Origin: Solen grandis
Lineage: Eukaryota; Mollusca; Bivalvia; Adapedonta; Solenidae
Assembly: GCA_021229015.1 (NCBI GenBank)
Contig: CM037784.1
Coordinates: 67,673,013 to 67,737,012, forward strand
Length of the DNA: 64,000 nt
Direction: 5' to 3'
Shown: one piece after another, positions 1 through 11,442 of the stretch
How positions within the stretch are numbered: the first letter of the stretch is position 1
Layout: each line of letters starts with the position of its first letter
Program-made: the position numbers and the translations under genes
Notes under the pieces: generated by a model
The model's input: the letters and a program-made list of their open reading frames with translations, nothing else
The model's database searches: none
What the model was told of the DNA's origin: nothing

Positions 1-441
1 ATTTTGAAGTCATTTGAAAGGATACTTATATTATAGACACTTTGTGATCCATCAGATAAACCAAGCAGAATAATAATGTAGATTAATATCAAAAACAATA
101 ACAAACATATCACCAAAGTAAAAAAAAAAAAAAAAGGAAGAGCATGTGAAATAAGAGTGTACATATAAGAGGAAAAGTGAAGTCGTAATATCCAAGAGCT
201 TAAAATTGGGATAATCTGTTCTTTGTTGAGATTTTAAAGAATGCATTTGCAATATGACAATGCATTTGAATGATATATCAGACTTTCCGATGACGTCGAA
301 TGGAAGGAATTTGAGCAAAGTCGCCATTGTATTTGAATAGGTAGGAAAGAAGACATTTTGCATCACCAATGTGAATGTCAAAGGTACTCCTCCCTCTTTC
401 TATCTCAGATGCAGTCTAAAATCAATCTGCTGTAATGTTAC
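1..441. other. Unresolved left edge, probably intron of the ZU5 gene
   Basis: The segment should hold an intron and perhaps the next exon of the ZU5 gene on the minus strand. An open minus frame exists at 52-381, but it is hydrophobic, has no convincing acceptor and shows no ZU5/UPA-like pattern. I see no feature I can support here beyond an A15 tract near 121. Confidence 0.4.
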
Positions 442-3400
442 CTGGTTTTCTAATGAGGTCGACCTCAATGTCCTTGCCTGTCGGTTTCTGACAGTTAAGG
501 GTAATTAGCGAGCTAGTGGATAGGATCTCCCTCACCGCGTCATTGCCCTTACCCAACACTGAGGAGTAGTTCTCTAGTGGTACGCTATTCAACTGGAAAC
601 AAAAAAGACAACCCTGCAGTTAACAGTCTTTAATTTACTGTATCATTTAAACATTAAAAAATCAGCAATAGCATTTTTGTTACACACTATCCTTCGCCTT
701 CTGTATCACGACTTTATGTAATGAAATACATAGTCATAACTGTTTCTTTTTTTTTCTTTTTTTTTTTTACAAAAATAGAATCAGGATTATTAAACATTTA
801 ATGTGGGGGCTAATGGTTTTTTTTACTCAAAAGAACAAACGAGATATTGTGAATCACCAGTAATCATTCAGATAATACTAGAAGAGTCAAGCCTATGTGT
901 CAAAAGTAACTTACCGTGACCCGGATTTCTGTTTGTTTGTTGTAGGTATCCCTGGGGATGAACAGCTTGACTTTACTGTCATAAGCCAGGTACTGGCTGA
1001 CCCGGGCCGGTCCACTATGATCGTCTCCCCACGGGGTCGTACCACCACCGCCACCTTCACGCTTCCAAGTCTTTTCAGCTCAGACAAGACAGTTTCACAT
1101 CCTACAATATATTCTTCTCCAGTTTTTGGCTTGCTTGATATCTTTTAAAAGATGTTTCATTAGGGCGTGGTACAATATTTCCGGCCTACGGTAGGGATAA
1201 TTTAGGCAAGTTGTAAGAGAAAATGAAATAGTAACCCACCGTTGTATAAAGAACCATAAACTGTCAACCGTGGATTTCCGAAAAAAGCTGCAATTGTGCA
1301 AATGAATATGAATTAAATCGTTCACCTCTTGATATAAACTTTATCATGCCAATAAATTACTGCGTAACATAGATGTGAGCTGGTTTTAGCTGAAAGTAAT
1401 ACGGGCCAAACAGTCATGATATTCTCAATTTTGAAGAATCGTAGGATCAGATGGAGAATTTAACGATATATTGATCTGAATAACGGAAATATAAGAAATA
1501 CGCATCTAACGTTTTAAAAAATGTATTTATTTATTGCATAAATAAGGTTAATATGAGAGGTTTTTTTTCTGTGCGAGTTTTTTGTTCCGAAATTCAAATT
1601 TTCCTTCCATTTAAATCCTCCTACCTCTGTCGTGACACATTTCTTCGTGGATTGTGCAGGATATTGCGTCATCCACTCGTCACTTCCGTTCACGGAATAC
1701 TTAAACACGACCTCATCTCCGCTGTCAGGTGATGTAGCGTGTGGGATATGGACCCTGATAGGAACCTAGAAATTGTTATAAACTTGTTAGGGGGCTCAGT
1801 GGCCGAGAAAGTAAAGTCGCTGACCCACTCAGCCCTAAACCGCGTGAGTATATGACTGAAATACTGTCGCAGCAACGGTTTGGGCCCCCCCCCCCCCCAC
1901 CACCAACAAAAACAAAACAACAACAAAAAACAACCAACAAACTTGTTAAATTCTACAGTTGATTCCAATATTTTCTGCATGCATGCAAACTGTATAAAAA
2001 ACTGTTTTCAACTTCAAACTAGTGACTTGGAATTAAATGGTATTTTTTCAATGATCAAACATAAGTAAATTAATGAAATGCACATAGAAGTGTATGCAGA
2101 TAAAGAGGAAGTGTTCTTCAAAATAATTTATGTGGGAAATTAATGGCAACATTTCCAAAATCAAATCGTTGAAATAAATGAGAGGGGGACAAGGCAATTG
2201 GGCAGTATAGCATCGCCAAGTATGAAATTCAATACTTCAAAAAGATTGGAAAATGTTTGGGGAAAATAATGTAGGAAACGACCACCGAGCTATCAATATT
2301 TAAAACTTTGAATAAATCTAGAAAATGTAAAATCTAGTTTCAAGTTTGTCGCATGAATGCAACTATGAAAACGACTCTGTTGTAAATATTTGAACCTATA
2401 GTTATTGCCATTGTTAGTGTCTTTTTTCTTCTGTAGCTCTCTCCCAGTATTGCTTAGTAATCTGCGTGTAGTCTCACTTACTTCAAAATCCATATTTCCT
2501 TGTGTGGAATCAATACTGATGACAGAACTGGCCAATCGCTCTCCGTCAAACAGGGTCTCTATGACATCATCAACTTCGTCACTAGCGAGACACTGAACGT
2601 CATCCTTGTTCAACGCACCATCTGGAGCCGATATTACACAGCAAATTCCTTTGTGGTAGCTTTTACTTCCATCAACCTGATCGATGTCATCATCACTTTC
2701 GGTGTTTGGTCGTTTGTAACTGGTGGATAATACAAATATCGAATATTTAAAATATAATTATTGGACTTCACACATAGTGAACACCATTGTGTCAATGAAT
2801 AAAAAATAAAATAAAACCAAAGCACACACTGTGAGTAGGTAAAGCGCCAATTTCAATTTCTGATGTCGTTGGTTCGAACACCGACTGCGAAAATAGAATT
2901 GCAATAGCTTCCTTGTTGGGTAGAAGAGTACATTAAAGGATATATTTAGGAAATGCTGGTTCGGTTTCAGTAAATAATGAGACGTGATATGACGTCACTT
3001 TCCTCCTGTAATTCATTCGAGATTATACAAACAAAGAAACAGTCTATACTCACACATTCGGTGTCCAGTTTTCAGGATCATGTCTTCGTCGTCTTTCTTC
3101 TTCCTCTCGACGTTTCCGTTGTTCCTCTTCCTTACGTTTTCGTTCCGCTTCGTCTCTACGTCTTTTTTCTTCTCTTTCCTTCTGAAGACGTGCTTCCTTC
3201 TCAAGTCTTTCTTTTTCTTCTTGCAATCTTTTAGCCTCTTCAGCCTTTATCCGTTCTTCTTCTAACTGCTGCCGTAGTCTTTCAGCCTCCTGTTCTTCAG
3301 CTTCCCGTTTCCTGCGGTCTTCCTCTTCTTGAAGTCTCCTTTCTTCTTCGCGTTTCCTGCGATCTTCTTCTTCTTGACGTCTTTTCTCTTCTTCACGTTT

Positions 3401-4056
3401 CCTGCGTTCTTCTTCTACTTTTTGTTTTCTCTCTGCTTCGCGCTTTTTGCGTTCTTCTTCTTCGTTTTGTTTTTTCTCTTCTTTACGTTTCCTGCGTTCT
3501 TCCTCTTGACGTTTTTTCTCTTCTTCACGTTTCCTGCGTTCTTCCTCTTGACGTTTTTTCTCTTCTTCACGTTTCCTGCGTTCTTCCTCTTGACGTTTTC
3601 TCTCTTCTTCACGTTTCCTGCGTTCTTCGTCTTTTCGTTTTTTCTCTTCTTCTCCTTTCCTGCGTTCTTCCTCTTGACGTTTTCTCTCTTCTTCACGTTT
3701 CCTTTGTTCTTCCTCTAAATCTTTGCCATTAACCCAGCTATTAAAACAATCTCTCAGCTTACTTAGATCACTTTCGGCCAGACGTCCTTCTGTTTCAATT
3801 ATCTTTATCATGGACTCTGTTTGAGCAATCATTTCATCCAGTTTCATAGCTTGTGCCGTTTTCCCAAGTTCACTGACTTGCTTCAATTTCTCTTCCGTAC
3901 CTTCTTTTTGCATGTTAAATGGTTTTGATTTTGATCTTGATTCTGATCCTGTTATCGGTTGAGAAGTCATCCCAACCAATATTTTGTCTTCAATATCTAG
4001 TGTAGTCTGTTCAAGTTCACGAATAATTTTCAATACATCGGAATTTTCATTGTCCA
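442..4056 (-). CDS. Coiled-coil plus tandem ZU5-domain protein, partial multi-exon gene
   Basis: Five exons read leftwards: 4056-3054, 2719-2482, 1765-1625, 1070-915 and 592-442. Each is bounded by AG acceptors and GT donors (for example GTGAGT at 3053, GTAAGT at 2481, GTAAGT at 914), and the phases match at every junction. The first exon seen encodes about 115 mixed residues and then some 215 residues of E/R/K-rich coiled coil. The next two exons give a ZU5-like unit (ICCVISAPDGAL, then VISIDSTQG, then VPIRVHIPHA). The last two give a second (VKLFIPRDTYNKQTEIRV, then SSLITLNCQKP and DIEVDLIRKPG). Tandem ZU5 domains are known from ankyrins and PIDD1, where UPA and death domains follow. Those would lie left of 442, outside the readable part, so their presence is inference. 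The 5' exon before 4056 (phase 1) was not found. Cytoplasmic scaffold or death-signalling adaptor is a guess from architecture only. Confidence 0.72.
1785..1895 (+). repeat. Degenerate SINE (family B) in intron
   Basis: A tRNA-like start (gctcagtggccgagaaag) is followed shortly by the tail motif tatgactgaaatactgtcg and a poly-C tract. The central part is missing. The same tail is seen at 43710 and in the full-length SINEs of family A. It lies in the intron between the exons 2482-2719 and 1625-1765. Confidence 0.4.
2850..2937 (+). repeat. Degenerate SINE fragment (family A) in intron
   Basis: A B-box-like ggttcgaacac is followed by aatagcttccttgttgg, which resembles the gctcccttgcttggcgct core of the better copies at 24447 and 38575. 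The copy is strongly diverged and sits in the 334-bp intron between the coiled-coil exon and the first ZU5 exon. Confidence 0.35.
3054..4056 (-). CDS. Large coiled-coil exon of the ZU5 gene
   Basis: This 1,003-nt exon is preceded by an acceptor (TTTGCAG, 4057 side) and followed by a GTGAGT donor. It has no in-frame ATG at its start, so it is an internal exon and not a stand-alone gene. The encoded segment begins VDNENSDVLKIIRELEQ. From about residue 115 it becomes an almost uninterrupted run of Glu, Arg, Lys and Gln with heptad spacing, as in MAP7- or caldesmon-like single alpha helices. It ends PENWTPN before the splice. The antisense frame gives a long Phe/Leu/Ser-rich reading frame that is only the shadow of this composition. 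Confidence 0.75.
3370..3718 (-). repeat. In-frame 42-bp coding minisatellite in the coiled coil
   Basis: The DNA of the coiled-coil exon repeats with a 42-bp period. The repeated stretches pair the motifs tcttcttcacgtttcctgcg and ttcttcctcttgacg. Each unit encodes 14 residues, exactly two heptads, of the form KREEEKKRQEEERR. Adjacent copies at about 3490-3660 are nearly identical at DNA level and more diverged copies lie to the left. The helix therefore grew by tandem duplication of two-heptad units, which keeps both reading frame and coiled-coil register. Confidence 0.7.
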
Positions 4057-4372
4057 CTGCAAACCACCAGGGTCCAAGTGTAAGAAATATACCAATAATA
4101 GCATATTATTACAATATAATTATACAGGAGTCATTTTTCCCCCGAATACTTATAATAAATAAATATAGCCATATCTACATGCACATAGGATATTACATTC
4201 GATGACTGGCTGTTAATTACATGAAAATGTTATTATTCGCATTCTCTATGGTACTTATAAATATCAGTTGGTTTAAAAGGACAGTCTGGGTACGAATCTC
4301 ACAGTGAATCTTGTTCTCATAATTTTCTTTTAATAATCTTGTGGTCTTTATATAAGAATGGAAATCACAGTA

Positions 4373-5887
4373 CCGTAATCACTCTAAATTTTGGACACTA
4401 GGTTTTGAAAAAATAACTATCTTTTGCCTCCAAATTTTGGGACACTTGTAATTTGATAATTTTTTAATGACTCTAAGTTTTGGGACAAAATTTTATTCCA
4501 TAACTACCGCTTACCCAATGCTTTTTTCCTATACCATTACGCAAATTTCTTATGGCTTTTTTATGGCTTTTTAGAAGCCGATGCATGAAATTTACATTGT
4601 TGTGATATTTACTTAAAGCAGGTGAAGTATTTCTGTTTATGTGATTAATAAACCAGACAGATACTCCAGATTTGATCTTAAATTCCCACCCCTCTTTGCT
4701 TTACCTCACCCGTGACACATTCTCTGTCGCATGTTTAAACAACATCGCGCCTCAGGAACGGAATGGGATAGGAGTCGGTTTGAGAGGGGTTTGCACTGTA
4801 TATTCGCGTACATGTGTCATTAATTGGCAATCAAGGACAATAAGCAGACGATAACAAATGACACAGTGGTCCAATTAACAGTAGATGAATAAGAGTCAAG
4901 AGTCAATGTATATAAGTAAATGTTTATTTATTATCGTGACATATGTACAAACAATGCATATATATTAAGATATATGAATAGATCAACATAATATATTACG
5001 TACACCCGGCCCAATGGGCCTATATGTCACCGTTTATATTTACAAAATAAATAACATAGTAATGAACGGCACAGAAGATGAATATAAATTATGTAAACAA
5101 AATAGATTTTCGATGTAAATATGCTTTTGTTAAAAAATTTTGACACTCTCCGGGGATATTTTTCAAGTAAATGTGTAAATTTTTGTTCTTCACTATATAC
5201 ATCTAAGTTTAATGAATTAACCATACACTGTCTATGAACCTGGTAAGCTTCACACTCTAACAAAAAATGCATTTCATTTTCTATCACATCACTGTCACAC
5301 ATTTTACAGACTCTTTGCTCGATCGCCTCTCCAACATACCTCCCTGTCTCTATTCTTAATGGTAAAATACCACATCTAAATTGGGATAATAATGATCTTT
5401 CATTTCTGGCCAGGTTTAAACAAAAGGTAAGGCTCACAGTCAAAAGAGTGTTTAAATAGACGGTAAGTTCTAAGTTTTGGGTAGATTTTGACTATATGTG
5501 ATTGTTTTGGACACGTCTCAATAATGTTAGTTACATAAATAATTCTTGTTTGATTTGTAAGTTCCGGAAAATACATTATTCCAGCTGGCCGGAATAAAGC
5601 GTAGATATAAAACTTTATTTGTCAAAAATTGTAATCGATGGTAAATAAGTAAAATTCAAACTTTTAAACACAAATAAATCTTGTTTTATTATTAAAGAAT
5701 CGTATATTTATGGATTGATATTGATATGTATGTGTATACTGATTATTAACGCACATTGAAAATTTACGGTATCACTTGACCTTATGGAAAAAAAACTATT
5801 TTTGAAAAAAAATACGACTCTAAGTTTTGGAAAAAATAAATATTTTTTTTATTCTATTTTCTGTCCCAAAAATAAGAGTGATTACGG
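4373..5887. mobile_element. TA-flanked DNA transposon or long MITE with nested LINE remnant
   Basis: Terminal inverted repeats CCGTAATCACTCT (4373) and AGAGTGATTACGG (ending 5887) are flanked on both sides by TA, as expected of Tc1/mariner-type insertions. Just inside the ends the motif ctctaagttttggg recurs, at about 4470, 5466 and 5818, as subterminal repeats. No transposase frame is visible, so the element is non-autonomous. A LINE 3' fragment lies in its centre, either from a later insertion or captured as internal sequence. Confidence 0.6.
5027..5443 (-). pseudogene. Non-LTR retrotransposon reverse transcriptase, C-terminal zinc-motif remnant
   Basis: A 138-residue minus-strand frame starts inside the protein and carries the pattern RSLLSQFRCGILPLRIETGR followed by the Cys/His motif CKMCDSDVIENEMHFLLEC. 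I recognise this arrangement as the extreme C-terminus of many invertebrate LINE polymerases. The polymerase domain itself is absent, so the copy is 5'-truncated. The LINE 3' region probably continues left to about 4900. A second, frameshifted copy of the same family is at 39946-40434. Confidence 0.6.
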
Positions 5888-5889
5888 TA

Positions 5890-7160
5890 CGTTCTTAATT
5901 ATATTACTTATATGACTCAACGGAAGTTAAACGAAGTTTCAGGCCCCGTGTTCTCGGAAATAATTAAGTACAATCTCAGGCTCATATTTGAGTATCATAC
6001 TCAATCCCTATTGAAACTAATGGGCAAAGCTTGAGTGTAAGTATAAAAATCATACTTAAGTATCATTGTTATTTACGAGAACATAAACAATAATAATTCG
6101 GGCCATAAAACAAAACTACTTCCTATGATCGTATCAAGGGTTACTTTTAAAGCGGTGAGCTATAAAAACGTTAAATTCATCATAAATCTTATCGCGATAG
6201 TAGGATGTTTTCAAGACCAGAGAGACAGGTAGCAATACACAGGACAGAGGAAAGTGCCATGTGCTAAAACGAGATTGAAAATTGCATATTAAGCACATAG
6301 CATTTTCCTCTCGTCCAATCAGGTGCTGGAATTTCTTTATAGTCACCGTAGACTATAGCGAACGTCCATTATTTTTGTAAAAAAAAAATATGAATAAGTG
6401 TGGACTATGCAACAAGATAACACACACTTTTGTGACATTTTGTCGCTAGTGGAAGGAAAATGCCATGTTCTAAATAGCTTAGTTTATAGTTGTTATTAAC
6501 TACACGACATAGTCACTCGAGCTCCGCCCTCGTGACTACATAGTGTAATTAAAGGCAACTATGAACTTACTTATACTTAATTCTGATATAACGAACGAGG
6601 AGATTTTACATGCTGTAAATGAGTTAAACTTGACAAGGCTACATCCGGGTTTAATTTAACAGCCGGTCCAATCAAGAACCGTCGTGCGTGTAAGAACTTG
6701 TTTTCCAATTCACATAAACCATTTTAAACTTATAGCAAGCCTAGCATCTTGAATATACTAAAATTATTAAATACAATTGCTTATTATGTAAGAATCCTTG
6801 CCCATTAGGGCAGTTCAGTTCTTAATCCTTTATAAGGAAGGCATATATCTCTCGTGATGTTTAATTCAATTGTGTTTTTTTGTTCATAGGGTTTATAATA
6901 GGAGTTTACACTAAAATATTTTCATAGTCTGGTATATCTATAATTCAATGTAAGCCATTTATACTTAGAACAATATAGCTCAGTAGTCAGTTTATAATTT
7001 TTAGGGGTAGTTAAAAGTAGTCAAAGAAAGATAAGTTTTAAAATTCTAGATTACTTTTTAAATTTTAGACCCCTGTAGGTATCAATTGATTAATATCAAT
7101 TGGCTATTACAAAACGCGCGGTATTTATAACCTTGATCTATCAAACCATAACTTCAAAAA
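5890..7160. other. Non-coding AT-rich stretch, no gene seen
   Basis: No long frame, splice-bounded exon or recognised repeat family was found. There is a short inverted repeat near 6505-6545 (cgacatagtcactcgag and ctcgtgactacatagtg) and otherwise unique-looking AT-rich sequence. Confidence 0.4.
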
Positions 7161-7212
7161 ATGGACACAGTAAAAAATGGCGGTCAAACGCAAGATATTT
7201 CAGTTTTTACAG
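7161..7212 (+). CDS. Candidate first coding exon, unrecognised
   Basis: An ATG at 7161 opens a 17-codon frame (MDTVKNGGQTQDISVFT) that ends at a good donor, acag|gtaatt. A TATA-like tatttataa lies about 38 bp upstream, at 7122. I found no partner exon downstream on this strand before the opposite-strand gene at 8275, so this could be chance. No homology is recognised. Confidence 0.22.
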
Positions 7213-7814
7213 GTAATTATATTTGTTTATTGTTTTGTAAATTCCATATGTAAACTTTATATTTTGTGGAAACGTACTATTGTTATTATATACGTTTTGT
7301 AATTTATGTATCAGTATTAGAATTATTTAATGGACCACCAACTTTCAAAATACAATTGTACGTCTCTCTTACTTACTTCATGATTTTATCGTTATTCGTG
7401 GTTCATGTATCTAATATAATTAACACAAGGATGGTCAGGGAATAACCCCTCTAAAAACTTGACGTTATTATTTGACCCCCAAACGACCCATATGACGCCC
7501 CGTCGACATTACTTTTGCCATTTTGGAGGTATATCAATTACGTGATAATGTTACAAAATATGTTGTCTTTAGGGTCAAGAGAAGTTTACTGTATTAAAAC
7601 TGCTGATTTCGCCTGTAATTTGCATCTAGTTTTATGTATAATATTAGGGAATGAGAAATAAAAAGGTGTATTTAGCAGGTATTGATTTGATTCCTTTGAA
7701 AATTTTTGGATAGATTTGAATTATTTTTAGATATTAATCATGGTATTATAGGGAAATTATTTATCATTATCAAGTCTTAACATTTATGTTTCAGTATCAT
7801 TTGATCATACACTT

Positions 7815-7955
7815 TAGCATGCGCGGTCGCGGATCGAACCCCCGACATCAGGTTATGAGGCAGACACTCCAATCACGTGGTCACCGGGACCGGTAGATGT
7901 GGACCATATGGAAGATCGGTTTATGCCAAATATGTTATCCAATTTAAATAAAGAC

Positions 7956-7995
<40 letters not shown>

Positions 7996-7996
7996 T
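7815..7996. repeat. tRNA-like element with (TTAC)n tail
   Basis: A minus-oriented tRNA-like head (B-box complement ggatcgaacccc at about 7831, end of head near cggtcaccgggac) is followed by a stretch ending aataaagactttac and a (TTAC)n run at 7957-7994. The tail lies on the tRNA 5' side. It is therefore either a SINE next to a separate LINE 3' end or a composite of the two. Confidence 0.45.
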
Positions 7997-8274
7997 TATG
8001 TCAAATTTTGGTTGCTAGTTATGAATATTTGCTTGATGAATATGTGAATGTTTAATTGCATTGTTGCAAACTTGCACAGACTGAAATGACACTTTAGGCC
8101 CCATAAATTGTCTCTGAAAGATATGCATTGATATTGCTGGTGAAGCCACAAATTGTAACTCAAAATGATATCCGAACCCTTGTTTATAAAGAGTTTTGAA
8201 CCCCCCCCTCGCAATATCTTTACAGTTTTAAAGTACAATCAAGCAACAAATTTAGACCGACAAGGATAACTTAC

Positions 8275-10042
8275 CGCTGATGGAAATTTAGCAACTGTTT
8301 ATTTTCGCCTGAAATCAGACGTGATTTTCTCCGAGGCATCTTTACTTCCCTTTTCCTTCTGAAAAATCTCCTTCGCATAGCCATTGACTTGCTTGACAAC
8401 CTTTTCCCTGCCAGCAATGCTCTGAAAAATATGTATGTTAGTGTAAAGTAGATGAGTGGTTCTGTTCATTTCGTTACAAAAGTATTGAAATTTTTATCTT
8501 CACAAAGAAAATATTTTCTTGGTTTCCCGCTTTAAGAAGGGCTAATGATATCCCTTAATTTTGTGCAAATTGCTTTTCAAATTACCATTTTTTTAAAAGC
8601 ATGCAGTCACGATCAGTGTCCATTTTACAAGTCATTTTTTTACCGGGCCCCGACATACCAAAGTACTGTTATAGCTTCCTTGCTTGGCGCTCAGCATAAA
8701 AGGGGAGTTCCCGGAGTGGTTGGCCCCATGTCAGGAAAAATGTGATGTGTGGGTATAATTGCCACATGTCTACGGCGTGATACCGCGGTGTGGCAGCACT
8801 ATATCTTTCTCAAGTAGACAGCCTCTCCAAATGACTGAAATACTGTCGGTGGGTCGTTAAACCTAATAAACAAAAAAAAATCCATCTTGTAACATAGACG
8901 AATAGACTGAAATTCCCTGACTATATTTAAAAAGGGCCCTGCTGGGCTGATATAAATGCAAAGCAGACAACTGACTATGACTATGGTGTGTATCACGTTG
9001 CAAAATTCTATCATTTATATTCTAAATTTTGATTATTTATATGCAACATTTGTAATTCATATTCAATGTTTGAATACATGTATTTATATTGTTCTTTTTT
9101 TCCCATTTATATTCTATTTTGTTTATTTTATACAGTAAGTTTTTTTTCATTTATATTCTACTTTATTCATTTATATTCCATATTTTTCATGTAAGTTATT
9201 TTTCATTCATTTATATTCTATTTTGTAGATTCAAATGCTTCATTTTCTATTCGTATGGTAGAAAACGCTCATTCGTATTGTATCAAATGTGATTTTTGGC
9301 CTTTAAAGGTGTTATTTTAATACTCTTTTATCAATATGAATATAAAACACGTGTTTTGTACATAGTTATGTTACACCTTCCATAATTCAAATTTGATTGA
9401 CATGTATGTCTTTGGAATATTAATACGCCAAGCGTGCAAAAAGGAGAAGGGCCAAAACGGCCGGGGGAAAAAGTACAGCCACACCGTTTACAATAATCAC
9501 AATCGAATTACAACTAACGGGGTGCGATAAGCGGAATGTGGTTAGCGGGCTGAATAAAACGGAATGCATTGTTGGTAGAACAAATTGCGAGTCAAGACAA
9601 CACTTCAAAATAGTTGATTGTTTAAAAGTCAATTATCAAGAAGAACATTTATAAAGTTCTACAATTATTGAAATGCATTTACACACAGATTAACAACATC
9701 AATAGCCGGAAAATAATTACATTGAAATTAAGTTTGTATTAACAACAGAATGAGCGGAATAGAATTTTGTCCTGCATGGTTGTCCTTCCATATAGTGTAA
9801 ATATGCACTACAATAGATTCACAGAATTCAGTGAAATTTGGAATGACTGACGTAAAAGAGAAAAGAATGATATTTAAAATATTAATTACTCAGATATATT
9901 ATACTCGTATCATAACATACTTTATGAAATCTCATTAAACTTTAAATTACATCGATTATGAAACAAATATTTTCAACTTAAATAAATCACTCTCAATGGC
10001 TCGGATGACGGCGTATGTGGTCATTTTATTGTGTGTGTATGT

Positions 10043-10073
<31 letters not shown>

Positions 10074-11039
10074 GGGGCGGGGGCCCGAAGGAAAAATCAC
10101 GGGGTCTGGAGGGCGCACCATCCCTCTAACGGTAAGTCAGCCGGGATGAACCAGGGACGCAATTGTAAGAAGCGAAGGGCGTTACCACTACGCTATCAGG
10201 CACCACCATACTCTAATCCTAATACGCATAAACGCTATTGTAATCGAAAGTATGCATACGTCACTCCACACCCCTCTCTTCTCCTCTTTCTTCTCTCTCT
10301 GTAAAATTAAAAACATAATCTGTAGGTGAGTAAGTATTTCGGTACCCTAATTATTATCTACTGGTCCAAAATATGCCTTTACAGGAGTCTTTAATATGTA
10401 ATTAAAAATGAAGTCGATCTCTTACATTAGTCGCTTTATATATTAAAAATCTATATTAATCCACAGAATCTCATATCTATCAGTTTTCCTGCATTTGTTT
10501 GAATACCAGATGCGCATTAATTTTTAAAATAGTAATCCGTGGAATAGCATATTGTGTTAATGTCCTGTTGTATTTGAGAGAGGATATAAGTAAACAATTA
10601 AATTCACTCTTTTTCATATTTTCGACAAAATAAGTCTTTCTCCAATAAAAATATGAATATTTGAGCAACTACATGATGGACATTGTACCGTCGCAATATA
10701 TCAATATGGAGACTGTGTAAACGTCCACCATGTAGTTTCTCAAAAATGGCGGGAAAGTACAAACGTCCATAATGTAGTTGCTCAAAAGTGGCGAATGTAC
10801 AAGCGTCCATCATGTAGATGCTCAAAGTGGCGAATGCAAAACGTCCATTTTATGGTTGCTCAAAAATGGCGAATGTACAAACGTCCATAATGTAGTTGCT
10901 AAAAAAGTGGCGATGTAAAAACGTCCATCATGTTTGTTGCTCAAAAATGGCGAATGTATAAACGTCCATTATGTAGTTGCTCAGAAATGGCGAAAGCCCA
11001 AACGTCCATCATGTAGTTGTTAAAAAATTCATATATATA

Positions 11040-11081
<42 letters not shown>

Positions 11082-11442
11082 ATTTTTTTTGACAAAAGCA
11101 ATTGTTGCCGAAATATTGAAAAAGAGTTAATTTAATTGTTTCCTATTGTATTTGTTTAGAAATATTGTTTGTGTACTATTATTTTTGACAGATTAGAAAA
11201 TTACGTCAATTTAAACCCAGAATTGCTCGCCAGCTTATATCAAAGAAGGCTGATCAGCTCTACTCGTACTTGCTGTTAATGAAACGATTATTTATAATAA
11301 AAAAAAAATGAAAAATAAAAACTACCTTGAGTGTGTTTTCCCGGTATTTTTTCGTTTCAGAATATTTGTCAGGAGGAGGCTTGATTTTCCGTAACTTTTC
11401 CACCTCCTGTGACAGGAGAAGCAACGCCTGGATGTCCGGCAT
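8275..11442 (-). CDS. Two-exon gene for a 79-residue basic protein, unrecognised
   Basis: Coding exon 1 (11442-11326) starts ATG and encodes 39 residues, MPDIQALLLLSQEVEKLRKI onwards, ending NTLK at a GTAGTT donor. Coding exon 2 (8421-8299) follows a TTTTTCAG acceptor in the same phase and encodes 40 residues, SIAGREKVVKQVNGYAKEIF onwards, ending SDFRRK and a TAA stop at 8299-8301. A GTAAGT donor at 8274 implies a spliced 3' untranslated exon further left. The stop lies only 24 nt before it, too close to trigger nonsense-mediated decay. The protein is predicted helical and Lys-rich, with no signal peptide or membrane segment. Phase agreement and clean splice sites support a real gene. I do not recognise the family. 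Confidence 0.55.
8643..8880 (+). repeat. SINE family A, copy lacking most of the tRNA head
   Basis: It begins near the end of the tRNA-related part (ccccgacataccaaag), then gives the core agcttccttgcttggcgctc, the stretch gtctacggcgtgataccg and the tail atgactgaaatactgtcg, and closes with an A9 run. It lies in the intron of the 79-residue gene, opposite to the direction of transcription. Confidence 0.65.
9985..10205 (-). repeat. SINE family C, minus orientation, interrupted by (GT)n/(G)n
   Basis: It starts aatcactctcaatggctcgg, as does the copy at 19482, and ends with the complement of a tRNA-like A box (gcgttaccactacgctatca). A (GT)n stretch and a run of 20 or more G interrupt it at about 10031-10077. 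The related copy at 19482-19672 lacks this expansion. Confidence 0.5.
10031..10077. repeat. (GT)n followed by poly-G
   Basis: Simple GT dinucleotides run into about 22 consecutive G residues. Such a homopolymer is error-prone in sequencing, so its length is uncertain. Confidence 0.8.
10706..11024. repeat. 40-bp minisatellite, about eight copies
   Basis: Tandem copies combine tgtagttgctcaaaaatggc with gaatgtacaaacgtccataa. Units vary by a few substitutions and small indels. It lies in the large intron of the 79-residue gene and runs straight into the (TA)n tract at 11031. Confidence 0.75.
11031..11079. repeat. (TA)n microsatellite
   Basis: About 23 TA dinucleotides directly follow the 40-bp minisatellite, with one interruption at atatctatat. 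Confidence 0.85.

Noticed and set aside
52..381. 109-codon minus frame as next exon of the ZU5 gene
   Set aside because: No good acceptor in the right phase, hydrophobic sequence and no ZU5/UPA resemblance.
3329..3718. 129-codon Phe/Leu-rich plus-strand frame
   Set aside because: Antisense shadow of the coiled-coil exon. Glu/Lys/Arg codons read backwards give Phe/Leu/Ser.
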